Of a stretch of 5,100 nucleotides of DNA, positions 1-5,100 are shown in pieces; the stretch's first letter is position 1, and every line of letters starts with the position of its first letter. The DNA is taken from assembly GCA_030671945.1 (NCBI GenBank), contig DAOVHJ010000213.1:1-5100 (forward strand), in the 5' to 3' direction. The notes below the pieces were generated by a model, which was given only the letters and a program-made list of their open reading frames with translations, was not told the DNA's origin and did not search any database. The position numbers and the translations under genes were made by a program. This stretch comes from Candidatus Heimdallarchaeota archaeon (GTDB lineage: Archaea; Asgardarchaeota; Heimdallarchaeia; JABLTI01).

Positions 1-503
1 AAATTAAGGATGCTTTCTCAGCTCCGAAACCAGTTCAAAAACCATGGCCACCTATAATGATCGGCGGAATGGGAGAAAAAGTACTCTTGAAAATGGTTGC
101 AAAGCACGCTGACTATTGTAATTTCTTTTTACGACCAAAACTAGAACGATCACTCAAGATACTAAAAGCTCATTGCAAAGTGGTTGGAAGAGACTATAAT
201 GATATTGGCAAGAGTCTTTTTGCAGTTGGGATACCAATATTCGTCTCAAAATCAGAAGAAGAAATTGAGACCTACTTGAAAGGAATTGCTGAAAAATACA
301 ATAGACCTTTAGACACAATAAAGGAAAGAATCAAGCAAGATGCTCCAGGATCTTGGGTTGGATTTCCAGAAGACGTAATTGAGCGATTCGAATACTTAAA
401 TTCCTTGGGATTCGACTCTTATCAAGTCATGTTTGCAGGATTTGATGAAAAAATCGTCAAATATAGTCAAGACTTTGCAGAACTTGTTATGAAAAAATTA
501 TGA
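1..503 (+). CDS. LLM-class F420-dependent oxidoreductase, C-terminal part (5' truncated by window edge)
   Basis: This is the C-terminal part (about 166 residues visible) of a luciferase-like flavin/F420-dependent oxidoreductase. These are soluble TIM-barrel enzymes that move hydride between a deazaflavin or flavin and a small organic substrate. The reading frame is open from base 3 and reads IKDAFSAPKPVQKPWPP before the first ATG at 57. That ATG is therefore internal, and the real start lies left of the window. Seen in the sequence: PWPPIMIGGMGEK followed by AKHADYCNFF, which matches the family pattern 'kP-IxIGGxGe..tL..vA..ADxxN'. Next comes LKAHCKVVGRDYNDI (family 'L..HC..vGRd...I'), then a C-terminal VGFPEDVIERFEYLNSLGFD segment matching the usual 'GtPe.v.e.l..l...G.d'. 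The order and spacing resemble the Rv1855c-type F420 subfamily. The choice of F420 over FMN is inferred from the family and the archaeal setting, and the substrate cannot be predicted. It converges on the exported-protein gene, with a hairpin between them. Confidence 0.88.
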   Translation, partial: IKDAFSAPKPVQKPWPPIMIGGMGEKVLLKMVAKHADYCNFFLRPKLERSLKILKAHCKVVGRDYNDIGKSLFAVGIPIFVSKSEEEIETYLKGIAEKYNRPLDTIKERIKQDAPGSWVGFPEDVIERFEYLNSLGFDSYQVMFAGFDEKIVKYSQDFAELVMKKL

Positions 504-523
504 AATTTTATTAAATAATAGAT

Positions 524-547
524 TAAGAAGCTCAGATGAGCTTCTTA
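524..547. terminator. Perfect 10-bp hairpin between convergent genes, possible bidirectional terminator
   Basis: TAAGAAGCTC (524-533), loop AGAT (534-537) and GAGCTTCTTA (538-547) form a perfect 10-bp stem with a 4-base loop. It sits 20 bases after the stop of the oxidoreductase gene and 13 bases beyond the stop of the minus-strand gene, which is where a shared terminator would be expected. The stem is symmetric, so it would form in either transcript. No long T-run follows directly on either strand, only short T-rich patches (505-512 on +). Since archaeal RNA polymerase terminates mainly at T-tracts, the hairpin may instead protect 3' ends. The structure is seen directly; the function is inferred. 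Confidence 0.6.
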
Positions 548-560
548 CTTCAAATACTAT

Positions 561-1463
561 TTACCTTCGTTTTATTACACGTATAATAATTGCGAATCCA
601 ACTATTAGAACGATTAATCCTCCACCACCGCCAATGAAATACCACTTGTAATCATCTAAGAATTCAACAAAATCAGACTGATCTGATTGAATCACATGCT
701 GATCCATTTCGACAAAGAATTCACTGTCATAAGTTCCATTGTATTGGAGATCTATTTTTACTTCCTGCAAAATACCTGTAAGCATATCGTATGTGAATGT
801 GATATCATTCATTAAAGTTACTTCCACTAATGGACTAGGTGACATTAGTATAGTAAAATCAAAATACCACCAAATTGTCATAGTATCATTTGTATCACTG
901 AATGTAGCATCACTGTTTATTTCAGGAGCAAACAGAAAAATCGAGTTTAGAAGTGAATCTTGATCAGTTACTAAAGTTTCAAACATAGTCCAAGTAACTG
1001 GAGCTGTGTTAACAAATGGAGGTAAATAAAATAGATCTAAATATTCTGTATCTATTTCTCCAGTAGAATGGATAACAGTCATATCATAAAGCATCATAAA
1101 ACTATAACCACTTAATAAGAAAATAATATCGGAATATGCCGATGAAATATCAAGTGGGCAAGTTCCAAACATTGTGTTTGAACCAATTGTGGAATTCCAA
1201 TCTAATTCGGTTGCAGTAATTTCTTCAACATTTAATTTAAAGCTCGTTCCAATATCTACGAGAGTATTGTTAACTAAGAATCCTGGAAATGCTTCAGCTA
1301 AGCTTCCAAACTCAACTGATATTTCTGAATCCATTACTTTGAATTTCACTTGATCGCCTGCACTTACATTAAATGCACTTTGGGTATTTTGAGCTAACAA
1401 AAATGAACTTATAATAAGTATAACAAATGACATTTTCATAATTCTTTTCATTTCTAACACCAT
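561..1463 (-). CDS. Exported protein with signal peptide and C-terminal membrane anchor, function unknown
   Basis: I do not recognise a specific family for this 300-residue protein. Residues 1-30 form a signal peptide: basic KR..K residues, a hydrophobic core SFVILIISSFLLA, then AQNTQSA as a likely cleavage zone. The middle (31-270) is rich in beta-prone and acidic or hydroxyl residues, with a single cysteine (C102) and five N-glycosylation sequons (N32, N65, N90, N192, N242). A linker rich in D/Q/S leads to YKW, five glycines (278-282), a hydrophobic helix (about 283-294) and a basic tail RVIKRR. This implies an extracellular domain anchored by one C-terminal helix, as in many archaeal and particularly Asgard surface proteins ('choice-of-anchor' type). 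The start is uncertain. ATG 1461-1463 has AGGA only 2 bases away. The in-frame ATG at 1449-1451 has GGTG 6 bases upstream and gives a cleaner n-region, MKRIMKMS. The gene is divergent from the GrpB gene. Confidence 0.8.
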   Translation of the reverse strand: MVLEMKRIMKMSFVILIISSFLLAQNTQSAFNVSAGDQVKFKVMDSEISVEFGSLAEAFPGFLVNNTLVDIGTSFKLNVEEITATELDWNSTIGSNTMFGTCPLDISSAYSDIIFLLSGYSFMMLYDMTVIHSTGEIDTEYLDLFYLPPFVNTAPVTWTMFETLVTDQDSLLNSIFLFAPEINSDATFSDTNDTMTIWWYFDFTILMSPSPLVEVTLMNDITFTYDMLTGILQEVKIDLQYNGTYDSEFFVEMDQHVIQSDQSDFVEFLDDYKWYFIGGGGGLIVLIVGFAIIIRVIKRR

Positions 1464-1579
1464 TTTCCTATAAGTCTAGATATTTTCAATTTACGTCGAC
1501 ACTAAAAGAGGTTTAGGTTCTGCTAGTTTGTACTATCATAAAACAAATTTCATAAAGGATGGTTTATTTTGTTTAAACT
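1464..1579. promoter_or_regulatory. Divergent intergenic region, presumed promoters for both flanking genes
   Basis: This 116-base AT-rich spacer separates two divergently transcribed genes, so it must carry both of their promoters. On the minus strand a TTATA-like element (about 1468-1473) lies near the annotated start; it would fit better if translation began at an internal ATG. On the plus strand the candidates are weak: CATAAAG (1551-1557) about 26 bases before the ATG, and GTTTATTTT (1562-1570). The CATAAAG spacing would suit a leaderless mRNA, consistent with the lack of a Shine-Dalgarno sequence close to ATG 1580. No convincing operator palindrome was seen. Confidence 0.3.
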
Positions 1580-2110
1580 ATGAGCTCACCTATTATCTTG
1601 GAGAAATACAATCCCGAATGGCCTGATTTTTTCTTAGAAGAAAGAGCTAAGATTGAGAAAGCTTTAGGTCATTTGATTGTCAAAATCGAGCATATTGGAA
1701 GTACTGCTATACCTGGGATGGGAGGAAAACCCGTTATCGATATCATGATTGGTGTTCAAGAAAAAGACGATGCAGAGAAATGTATTCCTTTACTCGCAAG
1801 CATCGGTTATGTTTTTGATCCAGATCATCATGAAGATTTTCCCGAGAGAAAAACATTGGATAAATATGCCATTGGAGCCAAGATTCACCTTTATATTATT
1901 GATATTAATAGCGAAGAATGGGTTAGACATATTTTATTTAGAAATCATTTACGAGCAAATCCCGATGTGGCAAGGAACTATAACAAATTAAAAGTGGAAT
2001 TAGTGAAAAAGTATCGTTATGATAGAGAAGCGTATACTAAGGGGAAAGCTAAATTCATCAAGAAAGTTGAGGATAAGGCTAAGAAAGAACGGCAAATGTA
2101 TATGAATTAA
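1580..2110 (+). CDS. GrpB family protein (UPF0157, nucleotidyltransferase-like fold)
   Basis: This 176-residue protein is full length for the GrpB/UPF0157 family, a cytoplasmic group with a nucleotidyltransferase-like fold. No reaction is firmly established for stand-alone members; in some actinobacteria the domain is fused to dephospho-CoA kinase. Seen: the N-terminal LEKYNPEWPDFFLEE (family 'v.Ydp.Wp..f..e'), then the signature HIGSTAIPGMGGKPVIDI (residues 38-55), in which G40-S41 and D54 are the nucleotidyltransferase-like positions. Later come KIHLYI (101-106), WVRHILFRNHLRANPD (114-129) and the C-terminal Y..K..L...Y..DREAYTKGKAKFI pattern, all typical of the family. The tail after 161 is lysine-rich. 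The ATG at 1580 is the natural start: an upstream in-frame ATG at 1559 reaches TAA after five codons. There is no clear Shine-Dalgarno, so the mRNA may be leaderless. Its stop is 3 bases from the stop of the opposing SRPBCC gene. The family is mostly bacterial, so transfer into an archaeon is possible but not shown here. Confidence 0.9.
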   Translation: MSSPIILEKYNPEWPDFFLEERAKIEKALGHLIVKIEHIGSTAIPGMGGKPVIDIMIGVQEKDDAEKCIPLLASIGYVFDPDHHEDFPERKTLDKYAIGAKIHLYIIDINSEEWVRHILFRNHLRANPDVARNYNKLKVELVKKYRYDREAYTKGKAKFIKKVEDKAKKERQMYMN

Positions 2111-2113
2111 TTT

Positions 2114-2548
2114 TCAGTATCTTAGTCCGTGTTCCACATAGAATTTTATTAGTGTTAAAGCTTCACCCCAGCCTGTCGCGCATTCCAAACAGCGTCTGTG
2201 TCCTTCTTTTGTATCTTGATACCCGTGTTCTTTCACTGATAGAATCGTTCCTTCTTTTACTTCTTCGAAATCCATTTCAACAGTGGTGTAATGATCGTCC
2301 CACCATTTGAAAATAAAACGCTCTGGAACTTTCACTTCGATAATTGGGCACTCAGCTTCAGTAGTAACTTTATCTACCCCCCAGTTCTTCCATCGAAAAA
2401 TAATTTTTCCTCCTACTTTTCGATCTACAAAAGACCCTTCAGTAAACCAACCATCTAATCCTTCTGCTGTAGTCATCGCATCATAGACTTTTTCTCTTGG
2501 AGCCCGAACTAATACTTTATGCAGAATTGGTGCATCGAATATTTCCAT
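2114..2548 (-). CDS. SRPBCC domain protein, AHSA1 (Aha1-C/START-like) type
   Basis: This 144-residue single-domain protein has the SRPBCC helix-grip fold, usually cytoplasmic and built around a deep pocket for hydrophobic ligands; the ligand is unknown here. Seen: HKVLVRAPREKVYDAMTTAEGLDGWF (residues 10-35), the standard opening of AHSA1-like proteins ('v.ApreevwdA.T....l..Wf'). This is followed by VGGKIIFRWKNWG (45-57), the strand IIEVKVPERFIFKWW (69-83), an alternating strand VEMDFEEV, and the C-terminal helix motif ECATGWGEALTLIKFYVEHG (122-141), matching the family 'GW...l..Lk.ylE.G'. The length is normal. The ATG start is supported by a Shine-Dalgarno match GAGG (+ strand CCTC 2556-2559) 7 bases upstream. 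The name 'activator of Hsp90' used in databases describes the fold only. A role tied to Hsp90 is unlikely, and a ligand-binding or stress role is a guess. Its stop nearly touches the GrpB gene's stop. Confidence 0.9.
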   Translation of the reverse strand: MEIFDAPILHKVLVRAPREKVYDAMTTAEGLDGWFTEGSFVDRKVGGKIIFRWKNWGVDKVTTEAECPIIEVKVPERFIFKWWDDHYTTVEMDFEEVKEGTILSVKEHGYQDTKEGHRRCLECATGWGEALTLIKFYVEHGLRY

Positions 2549-2555
2549 GATAATT

Positions 2556-2587
2556 CCTCAAGTAGGTATACTCACGGAATTATAATT
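2556..2587 (-). promoter_or_regulatory. Candidate archaeal promoter (TATA box) and Shine-Dalgarno for the SRPBCC gene
   Basis: On the minus strand the palindrome AATTATAATT (2578-2587) contains a TATA-like box centred about 35 bases upstream of the ATG. Adding 25-27 bases puts the expected transcription start near 2557, giving a very short leader that just includes the GAGG Shine-Dalgarno (2556-2559). The fit is plausible, but AT-rich spacers easily produce such matches. Confidence 0.35.
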
Positions 2588-2599
2588 TACTTTTTGTTA

Positions 2600-2624
2600 T
2601 TTTTCTAAGAAAGTTATAGAAAAA
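2600..2624 (-). terminator. Possible T-rich terminator or weak hairpin after the serine hydrolase gene
   Basis: TTTTTCTA (2600-2607) and TAGAAAAA (2617-2624) are perfect 8-base inverted arms around a 9-base loop. They lie about 20 bases past the serine hydrolase stop. Read on the minus strand this gives CATTTTTTCT followed by further T-rich sequence, which is the type of tract that ends archaeal transcription. The stem is almost all A-T, so the T-tract is probably the active element. If real, it separates the serine hydrolase transcript from the SRPBCC gene. Base composition alone could explain it. Confidence 0.35.
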
Positions 2625-2644
2625 ATGATTAGTTTTGAAATAAA

Positions 2645-3790
2645 CTAACCAAAATTCCAATCATACACTTTTGATAATGTGTATGTTAATCGCATATTCA
2701 ATAATTCACCCATGGCAGCATTTGTCATAATAACTGCTCCTTGACCGGTTAATGCTGACCCTAGGAACATACAATTAGCACCTGGTGCATTCCCGCCAGG
2801 AAGTAGAAAGAATGTATTCTTATCATTCTTCATTAGGAAGAATCCTATAACTTGATCTGAAAGTCCCATGAATTCTGTTGGGCCAAATGATTTGTATGAT
2901 GTCAGCATCTTTTTAGCCATTTCTTGTGAGATTATTTTCTCTGATTTTCCTTGATATGCTTTCATGATTTCAACTGCGAATTTTGCGAGATCAATAGGGT
3001 TACAACTTAAATTACCATGTGCATAAGCTGAAGTATGTAATCCTTTCCCTTTCACTTCTCCTTCTGCAGTATGGTGCAAAATTGCTCTTTTGTTTAAATC
3101 CTCAGGTAAAGGATACTCTAATGTGCTTGTGTCCATCGTTAAAGGATCAAAGATAACTTCTTTCATTAGTTGAGTTAATGGTTTTCCTGTTGCATCTTCT
3201 AGTAATTTCTGTATGATATCATAACCTAAATTTGAATATTGATGCTTAGAACCTGGTTCAAATTCAACAACAACAGGATCATTCAAAGCAGGAGATTGAC
3301 CATTCAATACATTTAGTAATGTCGAGGTTGACCCTTCTTCTTCACCAAACATATTGTCCGGGCGATTAATACCAGCCATATGAGTTAATAATCTTCTAAG
3401 AGTAACTTTCTCAGTCTTAGTAAACTCATTTTCTGGAATCTTCCAATCCTTCAAGTAGTCATTTACATCTGTATCTAGATCTAGTAATCCTTTTTCCACA
3501 AAATGCAGAGCTGCAACTGTAACTAATGTTTTAGTTGTTGATGCTGCTTCAAAGAGTGTCTGAGAATTAACTTCAGTTTTTGAATTTAAATCTTGAACAC
3601 CTATGAATTTTGACCATTCTATTTCAAAATCATTAATCAACACAATTCCCATTCCGGGGACATTAAATTGACTCATCAAATCACTTAATGCTTGTTTTTC
3701 TTCCCAAACTGGAATCGGTTTACCCTCGAACTTGACTGCTACGACATTATCAAGTATCTTTTGTATTTGCTCATCCTTTTTATCTGACAT
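2645..3790 (-). CDS. Serine hydrolase, beta-lactamase/class C penicillin-binding protein-like family
   Basis: This is a 381-residue member of the beta-lactamase-related serine hydrolases (PF00144), which include class C beta-lactamases, D-aminopeptidases and EstB-type esterases. Numbers here count from the TTG at 3805; subtract 5 for the ATG. Seen: FNVPGMGIVLIND (48-59); EAASTTKTLVTVAALHFVEKG (86-106) with the catalytic S89-x-x-K92; LRRLLTHMAGI (137-146), the family 'LLtHtSGl'; and YSNLGYDIIQKLLED (190-204), with Y190-S191-N192 as the second motif. The third motif is atypical: FLLPGGNAPGA (333-342) aligns with the usual 'hHgGgtpGf', with leucine where histidine or lysine is expected. The ATG at 3788-3790 was preferred because GGTGAT (+ strand 3798-3803) lies 7 bases upstream; the longer TTG and GTG options lie within that site. 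No signal peptide is present, so it is probably cytoplasmic, and an esterase or peptidase role is likelier than drug resistance. The substrate is unknown. Confidence 0.9.
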   Translation of the reverse strand: MSDKKDEQIQKILDNVVAVKFEGKPIPVWEEKQALSDLMSQFNVPGMGIVLINDFEIEWSKFIGVQDLNSKTEVNSQTLFEAASTTKTLVTVAALHFVEKGLLDLDTDVNDYLKDWKIPENEFTKTEKVTLRRLLTHMAGINRPDNMFGEEEGSTSTLLNVLNGQSPALNDPVVVEFEPGSKHQYSNLGYDIIQKLLEDATGKPLTQLMKEVIFDPLTMDTSTLEYPLPEDLNKRAILHHTAEGEVKGKGLHTSAYAHGNLSCNPIDLAKFAVEIMKAYQGKSEKIISQEMAKKMLTSYKSFGPTEFMGLSDQVIGFFLMKNDKNTFFLLPGGNAPGANCMFLGSALTGQGAVIMTNAAMGELLNMRLTYTLSKVYDWNFG

Positions 3791-3797
3791 TTTCTTA

Positions 3798-3803
3798 ATC
3801 ACC
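3798..3803 (-). promoter_or_regulatory. Shine-Dalgarno site deciding the serine hydrolase start
   Basis: The minus strand reads GGTGAT followed by 7 bases and then ATG (3788-3790). GGTGAT complements the conserved 3' end of archaeal 16S rRNA (anti-SD ATCACCTCC). The site contains the alternative GTG start (3800-3802) and the TTG start shares its edge (3803-3805), so both are unlikely initiation codons. Confidence 0.6.
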
Positions 3804-3860
3804 AATAAACAAAATACTTCTAATTAATACAGAGGGTGGACACTTTTTAAGTAAGAACTG

Positions 3861-3869
3861 GATATAAAT
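3861..3869 (-). promoter_or_regulatory. Candidate TATA box for the serine hydrolase gene
   Basis: The minus strand reads ATTTATATC, a good match to archaeal box A (TTTATATA-like). It lies in the 91-base gap after the toroid gene. A start site 25-27 bases downstream, near 3839, would give a leader of about 49 bases carrying the GGTGAT ribosome site. No purine-rich BRE was verified, so this is a pattern match only. Confidence 0.35.
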
Positions 3870-3881
3870 GACCACTAAGAG

Positions 3882-5100
3882 TTAAGTCACCACTAAATCA
3901 AAACTGAATTCAATATTTTTTAAGGCATTTAATACTGCTAAAGTTGCACTTTCCATGGTACTTTGATTTCCCCAAGTTCCATCTTCATTTTGATTTTCAA
4001 TTATCCATGGAAGCGATAAAAGTATGCCAATTCGCGCTGCTTTTGTATCATATTTTGAGAACAAGTTCAAGAAAGAATAAGGACTAAGACTATACTTGAT
4101 TAGTTCATCCATCCCGTAAGGATTATTATATGCATTATACAAAGCCACGACAAAACGCCAAAGATGAGATTCCGCTAATCGCCACAGTTTTTCATTGGTA
4201 ACTTTACTCAAAGCCCCAGTAGTTATGACTTCACATCCCTGAATGTGTGTTGGCATTCGTAAGGTATACTCAACTTTATCTCCTTTTTTCTTGTGAGATA
4301 AACGCATCAAATGACTCCAGGTTGGTTGCATAATTAATAATTTAAAATTAAAAAGTCCACCATGCTTGAACTCGAAAAGTGTTTGCTCCTCAAACTTTTC
4401 AATTTCTTTCATTGATAATGGTTCTGTTCTCTTCCTTCTTCTCGGACCATGTTGATACGCGCACTCACACCATCCACCAAAAGTTAGTGTGTCAATGATT
4501 GTTTGTACTCGTTCATTGAATTCATAACCGTACTCAAGCAAGGTTTCCAGAACTATTGCGTTTGGCCACATAATTCGAGGACCACAAGCATTGTAATATA
4601 ACTCATCCACTGCATGAATTAGTTTTAATTCAGATCTTGGTCTTTTGCGAAATCTTTCTTTTGGACCAACTGTTTGTTCATTTCTGCGGTTTATGATTTC
4701 TTGTTGTTCAGCAACAAGTTCATCTGTTAAGAAAAACATCCCAGGATTATAAGGTGATTGAGGTCTTTCTAGCAACCATTTAATGGCTTTTTGTATTTGG
4801 GGATAATTACTGTTCATTCCTAGTTGTGCTAATTCTCTGAGATTTTTTGCAGTAGTAGTTACTAGCTCCTCCCATGAACCATCACCAAGTTGTTTTGATA
4901 ATCTTTCTTGGATTAATGCTCTCAACAATTCCTCGTCAGTTTCTTCTTCTATATCTAAGTGCTGTCTAGCTTTCCATGCTGAGAATGATTTCTTTTCTTT
5001 CCAATAGTCTGTAATATCGAACTTCAACTTATAATTTACTTGACTTGTTACTAATTCATTTAGGAGCTCTGCAGAATCACCAAAGGTTTCAACACGTCTC
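3882..5100 (-). CDS. Alpha/alpha-toroid protein (prenyltransferase / squalene-cyclase-like repeats), 5' end outside window
   Basis: 405 residues are visible and the N-terminus is missing. The frame begins RRVETFGDSAELLNELV at the right edge and stays open. The TTG at 5025-5027, a formal start, is only an internal leucine codon, and there is no in-frame ATG in the first 90 visible codons. Numbering from that TTG, QW-type repeats typical of terpenoid cyclase and prenyltransferase toroids are visible: QLGDGSWEE (46-54) followed by the helix TTTAKNLRELAQLG, a less clear GGWCEC (184-189), and IIENQNEDGTWGNQ (342-355) followed by ATLAVLNALKNI. Between them are long helices and a basic patch GPRRRKR (194-200). 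The DxDD acid motif of squalene-hopene cyclases and a DDxxD prenyl-diphosphate motif are not seen. C187, C189 and H193 lie close together and could bind metal, which is speculative. It may be a terpene-cyclase relative or a non-enzymatic toroid. The serine hydrolase gene follows on the same strand after 91 bases. Confidence 0.75.
   Translation of the reverse strand, partial: RRVETFGDSAELLNELVTSQVNYKLKFDITDYWKEKKSFSAWKARQHLDIEEETDEELLRALIQERLSKQLGDGSWEELVTTTAKNLRELAQLGMNSNYPQIQKAIKWLLERPQSPYNPGMFFLTDELVAEQQEIINRRNEQTVGPKERFRKRPRSELKLIHAVDELYYNACGPRIMWPNAIVLETLLEYGYEFNERVQTIIDTLTFGGWCECAYQHGPRRRKRTEPLSMKEIEKFEEQTLFEFKHGGLFNFKLLIMQPTWSHLMRLSHKKKGDKVEYTLRMPTHIQGCEVITTGALSKVTNEKLWRLAESHLWRFVVALYNAYNNPYGMDELIKYSLSPYSFLNLFSKYDTKAARIGILLSLPWIIENQNEDGTWGNQSTMESATLAVLNALKNIEFSFDLVVT

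Noticed and set aside
739..963. 74-codon open frame on the + strand
   Set aside because: It lies wholly inside and antisense to the exported-protein gene. Its translation shows no family features and no ribosome site was seen.
1559..1576. In-frame ATG upstream of the GrpB start, preceded by AAAGG
   Set aside because: It reads five codons and then TAA, so it cannot extend the GrpB protein, and it is too short to be called a leader peptide.
1749..1991. 80-codon open frame on the + strand
   Set aside because: It is an out-of-frame shadow inside the GrpB gene, whose own frame carries the conserved family motifs.
2645..3790. Antibiotic-resistance beta-lactamase
   Set aside because: There is no signal peptide, the third motif is not a standard KTG or HxG, and the setting looks archaeal. 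The PF00144 fold alone does not imply beta-lactam hydrolysis.
3871..3896. ACCACTAA repeated twice, 18 bases apart, around the toroid gene stop
   Set aside because: There are only two 8-base copies in AT-rich sequence with one partly inside the coding region, too little to call an operator or repeat array.
2645..5100. The toroid, serine hydrolase and SRPBCC genes as one functional system or operon
   Set aside because: They share a strand, but gaps of 91-96 bases contain candidate TATA boxes and a T-rich tract, and no common substrate or pathway can be seen from the sequences.

Overview
The window is AT-rich, gene-dense DNA that reads as archaeal. The signs are: an F420-type luciferase-like oxidoreductase, Shine-Dalgarno matches of the GAGG and GGTGAT kind, TATA-like boxes rather than bacterial -35/-10 pairs, and an exported protein with an N-terminal signal peptide and a C-terminal glycine-rich membrane anchor ending in a basic tail. 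That last architecture, next to alpha/alpha-toroid and serine-hydrolase genes, resembles Asgard archaea. The Asgard placement is an impression from protein style, not a demonstrated result.

Layout from left to right: (1) the 3' part of an F420-dependent LLM-class oxidoreductase on the + strand, cut by the left edge; (2) a perfect 10-bp hairpin between convergent genes; (3) a minus-strand gene for a membrane-anchored exported protein of unknown function; (4) a 116-bp divergent spacer; (5) a GrpB/UPF0157 family gene on the + strand, whose stop lies 3 bases from the stop of (6), a minus-strand AHSA1-type SRPBCC gene; (7) a minus-strand beta-lactamase-fold serine hydrolase; (8) a minus-strand alpha/alpha-toroid (prenyltransferase/terpene-cyclase fold) gene that runs off the right edge.

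The three rightmost genes (toroid, serine hydrolase, SRPBCC) point the same way with gaps of 91-96 bases. Those gaps hold TATA-like boxes and a T-rich stretch, so they may be separate transcripts. No shared pathway is evident: this looks like a string of small independent metabolic or housekeeping genes. I found no mobile element, CRISPR array, RNA gene or recognisable new multi-gene system. The points most worth checking are the true 5' end and chemistry of the toroid protein, the atypical third active-site motif of the serine hydrolase, and the unknown membrane-anchored protein.
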